Assembly (NCBI RefSeq): GCF_024138715.1
Contig: NZ_CP092074.1
Span: 5,022,001 to 5,086,000 of the forward strand
DNA: 64,000 nt
DNA from: Emticicia sp. 21SJ11W-3
Lineage (GTDB): Bacteria > Bacteroidota > Bacteroidia > Cytophagales > Spirosomataceae
Direction of reading: 5' to 3'
Position 1 is the stretch's first letter; every line of letters begins with the position of its first letter. The position numbers were made by a program, and so were the translations under genes. The notes beneath the pieces were generated by a model. The model had not been told where the DNA came from. It saw only the letters and a list, made by a program, of their open reading frames with translations, and searched no databases. Of the stretch, positions 16,321 through 24,874 are shown piece after piece.

Positions 16321-19300
16321 ATGCGTCTAGCAGAATTTTCCGTAAAAAATTACCAGTTCACTATCATTATTTTCATAATGATACTGGCCATTGGTGTCAA
16401 CTCTTTGTTGAATATGCCCAAAGCCGAAGACCCCGACCTGAAGGCTGTTTTCAATAGCATCATTGTGGTGTATCCGGGTACGTCTCCGGCCGACATGGAA
16501 AAACTGGTGGTTGACCCAATAGAAGACCGCCTTTCGGGTATCAGCGACATCAAAAAAGTAACATCTACTTCTGATGAAGGCGTGGCCAACATTGTGGTTG
16601 AGTTTCAATACAAAGTAAACGTTGACGAAAAATATAACGAGGTTGTAAGAGAAATAAACGCTATACGGAACACGCTGCCCACAGATATTTACAGCATAGA
16701 TATTATGCGTTATACGCCTGAAGGTGTAAACATTATACAATGTGCTTTGTTATCAGAAACTACCCCATATAAAGATCTGGAAAAAGAAGCCAGATTACTG
16801 AAAGAAGATTTACTGAAAGTAAAATCTATCAAGGCAGCAGAAGTATGGGCTTTCCCGAAACAGCAGGTGCGCGTGGCGGTTAATCTTGACAAAATGGCGC
16901 AGTTTCATATACCGCTAAACCTGATTCTGGGAGCCATTCAGTCAGAAAACGCCAATATACCAGCAGGAAATATCGAAATCGGGAGCAGGAAGTTCAGCGT
17001 AAAAACGTCTGGAAGTTATGAAAATCTGGAAGAAATCAGGAACACCGTTGTAAATACCTCAGGCACCGCCGTTACTTATCTGAAAGATATTGCCGAAGTA
17101 AACATGGATTACGAAGAAGAATCGTACATGGGCAGGCTGAATGGCAAACGTGCCGTATTTGTAACTGCCAACATGAAAGCCGGAAGTAATATTTTTGACA
17201 CCGGAGATAAAATCCGCCCGGTTATTGACAATTTCAAAAAGAATCTTCCACCAAATATCCGGTTTGAGCAAAGTTTCGACCAGGTCAAGAGTGTTTCCAC
17301 CCGTTTATTAGGGTTAACGCGCGATTTCGGCATTGCCATTCTTCTGGTATTAATTACCCTCATACCTCTGGGCTTCAGGGCATCGGTTATTGTAATGATA
17401 TCCATTCCGCTCTCACTAGCTATGGGTCTTACCATGCTCGATCTGGCCGGTTTCGGCATTAATCAGCTAAGTGTAGTGGGGTTAGTTATTGCTTTGGGGC
17501 TACTGGTTGATGACTCAATTGTAGTTGTTGAAAACATTGCTCGCTTTCTGCGTTCGGGCATGCCCCGCCGCCAAGCGGCCATTGAGGCAACCAAGCAAAT
17601 CGGGCTGGCGGTTTTGGGTTGTACAGCTACCCTGATTTTTGCTTTTTTACCACTCTGCTTTCTGCCAGAGGCTGCAGGAGACTTTATCCGTAGTTTGCCA
17701 ATAGCGGTTATCACTACCATTATTGCCTCTTTATTTGTGTCTCTTACCATTGTGCCATTTCTGGCCAGCCAGCTAATGCCCAGAGAAGAGCATCAGGAAA
17801 ACCTGGTGCTAAAATTAATGAAACGCGGCATTGAGGGGTCGTATCGTAAGATACTACACCTGGCGCTCAGGCATCCTGTTATCAGTCTGGCTATTGCCTT
17901 TGCTATTTTTGCTGGTAGTCTGGCGCTGATTCCGGTAGTTGGTACAAGTGTATTCCCCCGCTCTGAAAAACCGCAGTTTCTGATTAATGTTGATACCCCA
18001 TTAGGCACAACCCTCTCAGAAACCGACAAAGCTACCCGTTTTGTTGAAAACGAGCTGGCAAAGCATGAAATCGTGAAAAACTATGCAACAAATGTTGGGA
18101 AGTCTAATCCGAGAGTATATTATAATGTTTTACCCGTAGGCGGTACGTTATCTAACTTTGCACAAATTTTTGTGCAGTTGCAGGACGACGTAGAAGTACC
18201 TGAAAGAGAAAAATTTATTGACGAGCTTCGCAAAAAATTTGACTTATTTGCGGGTGCCAAAATAAAGGTGATTCAGTTTGAGCAGGGCCCGCCGGTAGAA
18301 GCACCGCTGGCTGTACGTATTCTTGGTGAAAACCTCGATTCACTACGGGCTATTTCATTCAGAGTAGAAAAAATATTCAAAGAAACCCAGGGTACTATTT
18401 ATGTTAACAACCCCCTTTCGGCGCAGAACGTAGACCTCAGAGTAAACATCAACAAAGACAAAGCTGGTATGTTGGGTATTCCAACTGTGGATATCGACAG
18501 AACCGTGCGCATGGGTATTGCAGGTATCAACATGGGAACCTTTAAACAAAATGATGAAGACGAGATTGATATCAATGTAAGTCTGCCTCGTGGAGAACGT
18601 GCCGGTATGGACGCCTTCCAGAAAATGTTTATCAGTAACCAGATGGGCAGTCTTATTCCGCTCAGGCAGGTAGCCACTATAGATTTTGAAACATCGCCGA
18701 ACAGAATTAACCATTATGACCGTGACCGCTACTCAACTGTTACTGCCTTTATAAAAAGCGGTTACCTGACGCCAACAGTAACCAAAGAAGCCAGCAAGCG
18801 CATATCTGAACTTAAACTGCCCAAAGGCTATTCGATAAAAATGGCCGGAGAAGTAGAACGCTCTCAGGAAACATTCGGCGGCTTAGGTACTATTATCATG
18901 ATTACCATTTTCGGTATCATGGCTATTCTGATTCTTGAATTTAAAACCTTCAAGAGTACTATTATAGTGCTGTCGGTTATTCCTCTGGGTATGATAGGGG
19001 CTATTCTGATTCTGTTGTTTACGGGCAATTCATTGTCGTTCACGGCCATAGTTGGTATTATAGCTCTGGCAGGTATAGAAGTAAAAAACTCAATATTATT
19101 GGTTGACTACACCAATTTCTTAAGAAAAGAGCGGGGTTTAGGTATAAACGAAGCCATAGAAGAGGCCGGCGAAACCCGGTTTATACCAATAGTACTAACT
19201 ACGCTTACAGCCATTGGCGGCCTGATTCCATTGGTGCTCGAGCATTCACCACTCTATTCGCCATTAGCATTGGTAATGATTGGCGGTCTGGTATCATCTC

Positions 19301-19359
19301 TGATACTGACCCGCATTGTAACACCGGTAATGTATAAGTTGCTGCCCCCTCAGATATAA
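16321..19359 (+). CDS. Efflux RND transporter permease subunit
   Basis: The proton-driven pump of the tripartite system, 1012 residues. Twelve membrane helices are arranged as 1+5 and 1+5 with two large periplasmic loops (about 35-325 and 545-850). Helix 4 carries the proton-relay pair in GLLVDDSIVVVENIARF (about 392-410), and the EKPQFLINVDTPLGTT and PLGMIGA segments are family-typical. The divergent, acidic N-terminal region (MRLAEFSVKNYQFTI) fits the branch of HAE-type pumps common in Bacteroidota rather than heavy-metal CusA, since no CusA methionine relay is evident. The drug or solvent exported is unknown. Confidence 0.95.
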   Translation: MRLAEFSVKNYQFTIIIFIMILAIGVNSLLNMPKAEDPDLKAVFNSIIVVYPGTSPADMEKLVVDPIEDRLSGISDIKKVTSTSDEGVANIVVEFQYKVNVDEKYNEVVREINAIRNTLPTDIYSIDIMRYTPEGVNIIQCALLSETTPYKDLEKEARLLKEDLLKVKSIKAAEVWAFPKQQVRVAVNLDKMAQFHIPLNLILGAIQSENANIPAGNIEIGSRKFSVKTSGSYENLEEIRNTVVNTSGTAVTYLKDIAEVNMDYEEESYMGRLNGKRAVFVTANMKAGSNIFDTGDKIRPVIDNFKKNLPPNIRFEQSFDQVKSVSTRLLGLTRDFGIAILLVLITLIPLGFRASVIVMISIPLSLAMGLTMLDLAGFGINQLSVVGLVIALGLLVDDSIVVVENIARFLRSGMPRRQAAIEATKQIGLAVLGCTATLIFAFLPLCFLPEAAGDFIRSLPIAVITTIIASLFVSLTIVPFLASQLMPREEHQENLVLKLMKRGIEGSYRKILHLALRHPVISLAIAFAIFAGSLALIPVVGTSVFPRSEKPQFLINVDTPLGTTLSETDKATRFVENELAKHEIVKNYATNVGKSNPRVYYNVLPVGGTLSNFAQIFVQLQDDVEVPEREKFIDELRKKFDLFAGAKIKVIQFEQGPPVEAPLAVRILGENLDSLRAISFRVEKIFKETQGTIYVNNPLSAQNVDLRVNINKDKAGMLGIPTVDIDRTVRMGIAGINMGTFKQNDEDEIDINVSLPRGERAGMDAFQKMFISNQMGSLIPLRQVATIDFETSPNRINHYDRDRYSTVTAFIKSGYLTPTVTKEASKRISELKLPKGYSIKMAGEVERSQETFGGLGTIIMITIFGIMAILILEFKTFKSTIIVLSVIPLGMIGAILILLFTGNSLSFTAIVGIIALAGIEVKNSILLVDYTNFLRKERGLGINEAIEEAGETRFIPIVLTTLTAIGGLIPLVLEHSPLYSPLALVMIGGLVSSLILTRIVTPVMYKLLPPQI

Positions 19360-19370
19360 TTCTTGCTTCA

Positions 19371-19397
19371 GGGCGATGCCGTTGACGGGCATCGCCC
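19371..19397 (+). terminator. Intrinsic terminator of the efflux operon
   Basis: GGGCGATGCC (19371-19380) pairs perfectly with GGCATCGCCC (19388-19397), 12 bp past the RND stop. The downstream tract is only moderately T-rich. Confidence 0.75.
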
Positions 19398-19508
19398 TAA
19401 AACTTTCTCAAGTCTTTTTGTCAGATGCCTTGTTTTATCTACCTTGCAATTGTTTAAGGGCTACAATGTGTCAGGCCCAGCAACTGAAATACAAAGAATC
19501 TGTATCGT

Positions 19509-19886
19509 ATGGCTGACTTTCTGAATCTTAGCGACTTCCGCGACAACGTCATCAGGCTTATTGAAGCAAAATTTGAATTAACCAAATTAGGCTTTCAGGA
19601 AAAAATAGAAGGCATTGCCGTAAAAGCCATTTATCTGCTTGTTTTATTTATTTTATCTATAACGGTTATCATTTTTCTCAGTATTCTGGCGGCGATTGGG
19701 CTCAATATCTGGCTGAAAAGCCTCTGGCTGGGTTATCTGATTATATTTCTGGTTTATGCGGGTATTCTGGCATTATTTGTTTTTGCCCGAGACCGTGTTC
19801 AAAACAAAATAAAAGAGCAGGTTCAACAGATGGTGGATGAAAATCTTAATAATATGCCTGCTGACGACGCTCCCCCGGAACTATAA
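19509..19886 (+). CDS. Small membrane protein, holin-superfamily III (DUF1469-like)
   Basis: A 125-residue protein with a soluble amphipathic N-terminus (about 1-35, NVIRLIEAKFELTKLGFQEKIEGIA) and two strong membrane helices (about 38-65 and 72-94), ending in an acidic tail. This layout matches the phage holin family/DUF1469 proteins found on many bacterial chromosomes outside prophages. No phage gene is nearby, so a lytic role is unlikely. The true function is unknown. It stands alone between two strong terminators. Confidence 0.75.
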   Translation: MADFLNLSDFRDNVIRLIEAKFELTKLGFQEKIEGIAVKAIYLLVLFILSITVIIFLSILAAIGLNIWLKSLWLGYLIIFLVYAGILALFVFARDRVQNKIKEQVQQMVDENLNNMPADDAPPEL

Positions 19887-19915
19887 CCCATAAATTGATT
19901 TACCTTTTATATAAC

Positions 19916-19949
19916 AAAAAAGTTATCCGCTCGCACAGATAACTTTTTT
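19916..19949. terminator. Bidirectional terminator between the small membrane protein and sigma factor genes
   Basis: AAAAAAGTTATC (19916-19927) and GATAACTTTTTT (19938-19949) form a perfect 12-bp stem with T runs on both strands, between convergent genes. Confidence 0.9.
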
Positions 19950-20041
19950 AGTATTTCGTATTTAGCATACACACTTTCAATACTGCCGCCCCGGTATTTG
20001 CCAGAAGTTGATTATCAGGCAAACACATTTTTGAAGTAAAC

Positions 20042-20548
20042 TTAAAAGGCATACATACTTAGCTTTTCTTTCAGCTCTTTTCTTGCAATGTGTATTCTGT
20101 TTTTGACAGTTCCGATAGGCACTTTCAGTTTCTGTGCTATTTCATGATACTTAAACCCACTGAAATGCATCATAAACGGTTGGCGATAATTCTCATCCAG
20201 GGCCTCAACCGCGTGGTTGATGTCTCTCATGGTAAAAGAAGAATATGCTTCATTTTCAATGCTGCTTTCAGTACTGTTGATAAAGTGTAAATTGTCTGTT
20301 GTATCTATAAATGTATTTCTTCTCATTATCCGCTGGTAATTGGTAATGAAAGTGTTTTTCATTATCGTATAAAGCCAGGCCTTCAGGTTTGTACCATCGG
20401 TGTACTTTTCACGATTCATAAATGCTTTTACAAGCGTATCCTGCAATAAATCATTGGCGTCCTCCTGGTCTTTAGTCAATCTAAAGGCAAAAGGCTTTAA
20501 TGCCTTTGAGGTCTTTGAAATGGCGTAATTAAATTCAAGAGTTGTCAT
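20042..20548 (-). CDS. ECF-type RNA polymerase sigma factor
   Basis: A 168-residue sigma-70 family factor with only regions 2 and 4. Region 2 (about 10-75) contains DQEDANDLLQDTLVKAFMNREKY and NLKAWLYTIMKN, the -10 recognition and melting helices. Region 4 (about 115-165) has the helix-turn-helix GFKYHEIAQKLKVPIGTVKNRIHIARKEL. No anti-sigma gene or FecR/TonB pair is adjacent, unlike many ECF factors in this phylum, so regulation may be transcriptional or through another locus. A promoter-like box lies 33 bp upstream and a GC-rich structured element precedes it. Confidence 0.93.
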   Translation of the reverse strand: MTTLEFNYAISKTSKALKPFAFRLTKDQEDANDLLQDTLVKAFMNREKYTDGTNLKAWLYTIMKNTFITNYQRIMRRNTFIDTTDNLHFINSTESSIENEAYSSFTMRDINHAVEALDENYRQPFMMHFSGFKYHEIAQKLKVPIGTVKNRIHIARKELKEKLSMYAF

Positions 20549-20580
20549 GGTTTGTTTATCTTTTTTCGTTTTTCGTTAAA

Positions 20581-20588
20581 CAAAAATA
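20581..20588 (-). promoter_or_regulatory. Candidate -7 box for the sigma factor gene
   Basis: The minus strand reads TATTTTTG (TAnnTTTG), with a TTG 21 bp further upstream as a possible -33 element. The spacing is slightly long. Confidence 0.4.
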
Positions 20589-20649
20589 AAAAATAAATTT
20601 TCAGAATACCAAAACTGCCCCATTTTTTTTGCAAGAATTTTATTAAAAG

Positions 20650-20822
20650 AAAAAACCAGGCATTAATTGGGCGGAATCGACCTGTTTCATTAAACAGCAG
20701 GCTATTAAAAACACTAAAAAATTGTACCAGCCATAAATTCTGTTTAACCTGCCTGGCGTGAGATTCCCCACTTTCCATGTTCGCGCGGTGCCAACCTACG
20801 TTCGGCAAGCGAATTATCGCTG
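20650..20822 (-). ncRNA. Candidate structured RNA upstream of the sigma factor gene
   Basis: The 342-bp gap between the sigma factor and the TIM-barrel gene is AT-rich except for a GC-rich block at 20748-20820. On the minus strand the block shows: a hairpin GCCGAAC/GTTGGC with one bulge; a GTGG-GGAATC-TCAC hairpin; and an outer stem CCAGGCA (20756-20750) with TGCCTGG (20662-20656) followed directly by TTTTTT. Inside that stem TTAAACAG (20747-20740) pairs with CTGTTTAA (20697-20690). The GGAATC hexaloop is perfectly complementary to GATTCC (20679-20674), allowing a pseudoknot. I cannot match it to a known family; a 6S-like RNA or a leader/attenuator are the alternatives. Confidence 0.45.
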
Positions 20823-20890
20823 TTAATTATTTACTGATTAAACAAAAAAGATTTACTTTACGCTCTGATAAAATAACCCTCGATTGAAAT

Positions 20891-21811
20891 ATGTTAAAAC
20901 TTGGATTTGTAAGTGCTATCTTAGCCGATTTTGGTTTTGAACACGTAGTAGATTTCGCTTCGAAAAACGGATTTGCCTGCCTTGAGATGATGTGCTGGCC
21001 CAAAGACAACTCTGAAGCCCGCCGTTATGCCGGCGTTACACACATAGATGTAAATAATCTGGACGATAAACATATAAAGTATATTAAAGATTATACCCAC
21101 AGCAGGGGGATATCCATATCAGGGCTGGGTTATTATCCGAACCCCCTAGACCCCGACACGGAAAAGGCAGAATACTATGTAGAGCATATCAAGAAAGTTA
21201 TTGTAGCCTGTAACAAACTGGGTGTACCGGTTATGAACACTTTTATTGGCCGAGACCCCCGGAAGAATATTCAGGAAAATCTCATTACCTTTAAAAAAGT
21301 ATGGAAGCCGATTATTGAAACGGCAGAGCAGGAAGGAATAAAGATAGGTATTGAAAATTGCCCGATGTTTTTTACAAACGACGAATGGCCGGGTGGAAAA
21401 AACCTTGCCATCTCTCCGGCAGTTTGGGATGCCATGTTTGAGGCATTCCCTACTCCGCTTTTTGGTTTGAATTATGACCCGTCGCACATGATATTCCAGA
21501 TGATGGATGAAGTAAAACCTATCTATCAATATAAAAACCGGTTACATCATATACATATTAAAGATGTAAAGGTTTACAGAGACAAACTAGACAGAGTAGG
21601 CATTCTGGCCAATCCGTTAGAATACCATTCACCCAAGCTGCCGGGTCTGGGCGATGTAAACTGGCGCGGTTTCTTCACTGCCTTAACGGATGTACGCTAC
21701 AAAGGCCCTGTGGTAATTGAGGTAGAAGATAAGGCCTATGAAGGCAACATTGACGACATTACGTCGGCTATTCTTACCGCCCGTAACTACGTAAAGCAGT
21801 TTTTGCCTTAG
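20891..21811 (+). CDS. Sugar phosphate isomerase/epimerase (xylose isomerase-like TIM barrel)
   Basis: A cytoplasmic 306-residue AP-endonuclease-2-type TIM barrel. Metal-binding positions fit the family: KIGIENCPM (Glu about 155), NYDPSHM (Asp/His about 196-199), HHIHIKDVK (His about 220) and VIEVEDKAYEG (Glu near 280). Relatives include hydroxypyruvate isomerase, inosose isomerase and tagatose 3-epimerase; the substrate cannot be decided here. It sits 0.2 kb before a FucP-like transporter with its own terminator in between, at the start of the carbohydrate region. Confidence 0.85.
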   Translation: MLKLGFVSAILADFGFEHVVDFASKNGFACLEMMCWPKDNSEARRYAGVTHIDVNNLDDKHIKYIKDYTHSRGISISGLGYYPNPLDPDTEKAEYYVEHIKKVIVACNKLGVPVMNTFIGRDPRKNIQENLITFKKVWKPIIETAEQEGIKIGIENCPMFFTNDEWPGGKNLAISPAVWDAMFEAFPTPLFGLNYDPSHMIFQMMDEVKPIYQYKNRLHHIHIKDVKVYRDKLDRVGILANPLEYHSPKLPGLGDVNWRGFFTALTDVRYKGPVVIEVEDKAYEGNIDDITSAILTARNYVKQFLP

Positions 21812-21834
21812 AATAAACGTAAAATTTATTAATT

Positions 21835-21864
21835 CAGCGAGGCAAGGCGCGCCTCGCTGTTTTT
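21835..21864 (+). terminator. Intrinsic terminator after the TIM-barrel isomerase gene
   Basis: CAGCGAGGC (21835-21843) and GCCTCGCTG (21851-21859) form a perfect 9-bp stem followed by TTTTT. Confidence 0.9.
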
Positions 21865-21903
21865 ATTTTCAGGTCTCAAAGCAGGCACGCTTCTTTAAAA
21901 GTT

Positions 21904-21911
21904 TATATTTG
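21904..21911 (+). promoter_or_regulatory. Candidate -7 box for the FucP-like transporter gene
   Basis: TATATTTG matches TAnnTTTG about 90 bp before the ATG at 22004. No TTG lies at the -33 position, so a positive regulator might be needed. Confidence 0.4.
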
Positions 21912-21951
21912 TTTAAATTTTATCTTATTATTTCTTAAAAAATTCTCATTT

Positions 21952-21970
21952 TTGAACAAAATCTGTTCAA
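21952..21970. promoter_or_regulatory. Inverted-repeat operator candidate upstream of the transporter
   Basis: TTGAAC-N7-GTTCAA is a 19-bp inverted repeat with perfect 6-bp arms, just downstream of the -7 box and 33 bp before the start codon. A repressor site or a short RNA hairpin are both possible. Confidence 0.4.
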
Positions 21971-22003
21971 TCAAAAAAATTGAAATTTTAACCCTAAACT
22001 ATC

Positions 22004-23263
22004 ATGGCTTCTATTTCGGGCAACAAACCCAATTTCCAGACCACCGCTACTCAAAACAATTATCTGGTTCCGTTTATTCTTGTTACAAGTTTATTCTTTT
22101 TGTGGGGCTTTGCCATTAGTATGCTAGACGTACTCAACAAGCACTTTCAGGAAACCCTCAGCCTTACCATCTCTCAATCTACCTGGGTACAAATTGTTAC
22201 CTATGGGGCTTATTTCCTGATGGCACTGCCTGCTGGTATGTTCATGAAAAAATGGGGTTACAAAAAAGGCATTCTGGCCGGTTTGCTGCTTTATTCGGGT
22301 GGGGCATTTCTGGTGTATCCGGCCAGTGAGGCACAGTCGTGGACGTTTTTCCTGATTTCTTTATTTATATTAGCTTGTGGTCTGGCATTTCTTGAGACAG
22401 CGGCCAACCCTTATGCTACCGTTCTTGGCCCGGCAGAATCGTCAGAAAGACGTCTGAATCTGGCGCAGTCGTTCAATGGCCTGGGTGTTATTATCGGGCC
22501 ATTGGTTGGCAGTATGCTGGTTTTCAGCGAACATAAACAGAGTATTGAAGAGGGCTTCAAATCTGTGCAGCTACCTTATATGATTGTCGGTGGCGCCGTT
22601 CTGTTAATTGCACTGATGTTTCTGAGAACCCCCATGCCTGAAATTCAGGAGTCTGCCTCTGCTGCTGAAGATATGGGAGCCGACAACACTTCATTTGGCC
22701 GTTCTTTATCTGGTCTTTTTAGGCACAAACACTTTGTGCTTGGGGCATTTGCCCAGTTTTTAAATGTAGGTGTACAGGGTTGCGTATGGGGGCTGTTTAT
22801 CAATTTTGTAATGGACGCCATCAAAGTTTCTAATATTGATGCTTCACGCTGGTTGTCGTTAGGTATGATTATATTCATGGTTGGCCGGTTTGCCGGTACA
22901 TTCCTGATGCGCTACATTAAACCAAACATATTGTTGGGCATATATTCGCTGGGCATTGTTGCTTCTTTGTTGGTGGCATCTCAGGCAAAAGGACAAATAG
23001 CAGTTAATGCCCTTATGGCATTCTTCTTTTTCCAGAGCATCACTTTCCCTACCATTTTCTCTTTAGGCGTAAAAGACCTGGGTAAATATACCAAGTTAGG
23101 GTCGTCATTCATCATTATGGGTATTGTGGGCGGCGCGGCGTTCCCTCCTATTATGGGTGCCATAGCCGACAGCACAGATATTGCTACCTCTTTATTATTA
23201 CCAGTAGCCATGTTTGCCTACATTGCCTGGTATGGTTTCTCGGGTTCTAAAGTAAGCAGATAA
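22004..23263 (+). CDS. FucP/GluP-like MFS sugar:H+ symporter
   Basis: A 419-residue major facilitator importer of the fucose/glucose/galactose permease branch. Twelve hydrophobic helices start at about residue 24 (PFILVTSLFFLWGFAISMLDVLNKHF), which is the signature opening helix of the FHS family. The conserved FLETAANPYATVLGP segment (about 130-144) and RLNLAQSFNGLGVIIGP follow. It probably brings a hexose or deoxyhexose across the inner membrane. Neighbours are a TIM-barrel isomerase upstream and glycerol kinase downstream. An SDR resembling fucose-pathway dehydrogenases is 18 kb away, but the substrate is not proven. Confidence 0.9.
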   Translation: MASISGNKPNFQTTATQNNYLVPFILVTSLFFLWGFAISMLDVLNKHFQETLSLTISQSTWVQIVTYGAYFLMALPAGMFMKKWGYKKGILAGLLLYSGGAFLVYPASEAQSWTFFLISLFILACGLAFLETAANPYATVLGPAESSERRLNLAQSFNGLGVIIGPLVGSMLVFSEHKQSIEEGFKSVQLPYMIVGGAVLLIALMFLRTPMPEIQESASAAEDMGADNTSFGRSLSGLFRHKHFVLGAFAQFLNVGVQGCVWGLFINFVMDAIKVSNIDASRWLSLGMIIFMVGRFAGTFLMRYIKPNILLGIYSLGIVASLLVASQAKGQIAVNALMAFFFFQSITFPTIFSLGVKDLGKYTKLGSSFIIMGIVGGAAFPPIMGAIADSTDIATSLLLPVAMFAYIAWYGFSGSKVSR

Positions 23264-23276
23264 GATATATTGAAAA

Positions 23277-23303
23277 CAAAGGCAGGGTTTATTCCTGCCT
23301 TTG
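23277..23303 (+). terminator. Intrinsic terminator after the transporter gene
   Basis: CAAAGGCAGG (23277-23286) pairs perfectly with CCTGCCTTTG (23294-23303) around a 7-nt loop, between the transporter stop and glpK. Confidence 0.8.
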
Positions 23304-23330
23304 CTATATCAACACTACTATTCAATCTCT

Positions 23331-24827
23331 ATGAAGTACATTGCATCTATCGACCAGGGTACAACCAGTACCCGCTGTATTATCTTCGACCGCAAAGGGA
23401 ATATCGTTTCGGTTGGACAAAAAGAACATGAACAGATATATCCTAAGCCCGGTTGGGTTGAGCATAATCCGGAGGAAATCTGGAAAAACACGCTGGAAGT
23501 TATTGCCAGAGCCCGCATAGAAAAAAGCATTAAAACAGAAGACATTGCCGCCTGCGGTATTACCAACCAACGAGAAACCACAGTTGTATGGAACAAACGC
23601 ACCGGTAAAGCCTATTACAACGCACTGGTTTGGCAAGATACCCGTGTAGATGAAACCGTAAAAGCGCTCACCAGAAGCCACGGATCAGCGTTTTTTCAGG
23701 ACCGCACCGGTCTGCCGCTGGCTACCTATTTCAGTGGCCTGAAAATCAAGTGGATTCTCGACAATGTACCGGGGGTGAGAGAGGATGCCGAAAAAGGAAA
23801 TGCCATTTTTGGTAATATGGATACCTACCTTATCTGGAACCTGACAGGAGGCATTAACGACGGTTTGCACATAACTGATGTTACCAATGCCAGCCGGACA
23901 CAATTAATGAATCTGAAGTCGATGGCATGGGATGCTGAAATGGCAGAGATTATGAATATTCCATTGCAGATGCTACCTAAAATAGAGCCGAGCAGTAAGG
24001 TATATGGCCGCATTACATCAGAGGTACTGGCTGGGATTCCGCTTGCCGGAGACCTCGGCGACCAACAGGCCGCCCTTGTGGGGCAAACCTGCTTTGAAGC
24101 AGGCGAAGCAAAAAATACCTATGGTACCGGCTGCTTTATGCTCATGAACACAGGCACTGAACTGGTACCCTCTAAACACGGATTATTAACCACTGTGGCG
24201 TATCAGTTTGAAAACCAGCCAGTGCATTATGCGCTGGAAGGGTCGGTGGCTATTGCAGGTGCATTGGTGCAATGGCTGCGCGACAACCTGGGTATTATTA
24301 AAGAAAGTACTGATATTGAACCTTTAGCCAAAAGTGTTGATGACAATGGCGGAGCCTATTTTGTACCGGCTTTCTCTGGCCTGTATGCCCCCTACTGGAA
24401 GTCATCGGCCAGAGGCGTAATGGCTGGCCTGACCCGCTATGTAAACAAAGGCCACATTGCACGTGCGGTATTAGAAGCTACTGCCTATCAGACAAAAGAT
24501 GTACTCAATGCCATGGAAAACGACTCGGGCATTGAAATACGCTCTTTAAGAGTAGATGGCGGCATGGTAGTAAATGAATTGCTGATGCAGTTTCAATCTG
24601 ATATGCTGAAGGTTCCGGTCATTCGCCCTACCATGATTGAAACCACCGCCCTAGGGGCAGCCTATGCCGCAGGTTTAGCCGTAGGATATTGGAAAAACTT
24701 CGACGATCTGATACAAAACTGGGGTGTAGACAAGACCTGGAAACCCAAAATGAAAGCCTTAGAAAGAAACAAACTCTACAAAGGCTGGAAAAAAGCGGTG
24801 AAACGGTCGTTCGACTGGGAGAAATAA
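23331..24827 (+). CDS. glpK: Glycerol kinase
   Basis: Phosphorylates glycerol to sn-glycerol 3-phosphate with ATP in the cytoplasm. It is a 498-residue FGGY-family kinase. [15 protein letters not shown] at residues 6-20 is the phosphate-1 loop, [12 protein letters not shown] is conserved in glycerol kinases, and [13 protein letters not shown] with [10 protein letters not shown] marks the second ATPase half. [21 protein letters not shown] is the FGGY signature 2. The ATG at 23331 is preferred over a TTG at 23301 that overlaps the preceding terminator stem. No glpF or glpD is adjacent, which is unusual for an operonic glycerol system. Confidence 0.96.
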   Translation: MKYIASIDQGTTSTRCIIFDRKGNIVSVGQKEHEQIYPKPGWVEHNPEEIWKNTLEVIARARIEKSIKTEDIAACGITNQRETTVVWNKRTGKAYYNALVWQDTRVDETVKALTRSHGSAFFQDRTGLPLATYFSGLKIKWILDNVPGVREDAEKGNAIFGNMDTYLIWNLTGGINDGLHITDVTNASRTQLMNLKSMAWDAEMAEIMNIPLQMLPKIEPSSKVYGRITSEVLAGIPLAGDLGDQQAALVGQTCFEAGEAKNTYGTGCFMLMNTGTELVPSKHGLLTTVAYQFENQPVHYALEGSVAIAGALVQWLRDNLGIIKESTDIEPLAKSVDDNGGAYFVPAFSGLYAPYWKSSARGVMAGLTRYVNKGHIARAVLEATAYQTKDVLNAMENDSGIEIRSLRVDGGMVVNELLMQFQSDMLKVPVIRPTMIETTALGAAYAAGLAVGYWKNFDDLIQNWGVDKTWKPKMKALERNKLYKGWKKAVKRSFDWEK

Positions 24828-24840
24828 AATATTATTACCA

Positions 24841-24870
24841 GAGGCGCAAATTTCATCATGCGCCTCTTTT
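24841..24870 (+). terminator. Intrinsic terminator after glpK
   Basis: GAGGCGCA (24841-24848) pairs with TGCGCCTC (24859-24866), followed by TTTT. It separates glpK from the convergent Nudix-type regulator gene. Confidence 0.85.
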
Positions 24871-24874
24871 GCTT

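Noticed and set aside
19509-19886. Prophage remnant suggested by the holin-like protein
   Set aside because: No lysis, tail, integrase or capsid gene is nearby; such proteins are common on chromosomes outside phages.
20545-20808. Minus-strand frame of 87 codons upstream of the sigma factor
   Set aside because: It lies across AT-rich leader and the structured RNA candidate, has low-complexity Phe/Lys composition and no convincing start.
23301-23330. TTG start for glycerol kinase 30 bp upstream
   Set aside because: It overlaps the transporter's terminator stem; the ATG at 23331 starts the conserved [13 protein letters not shown].
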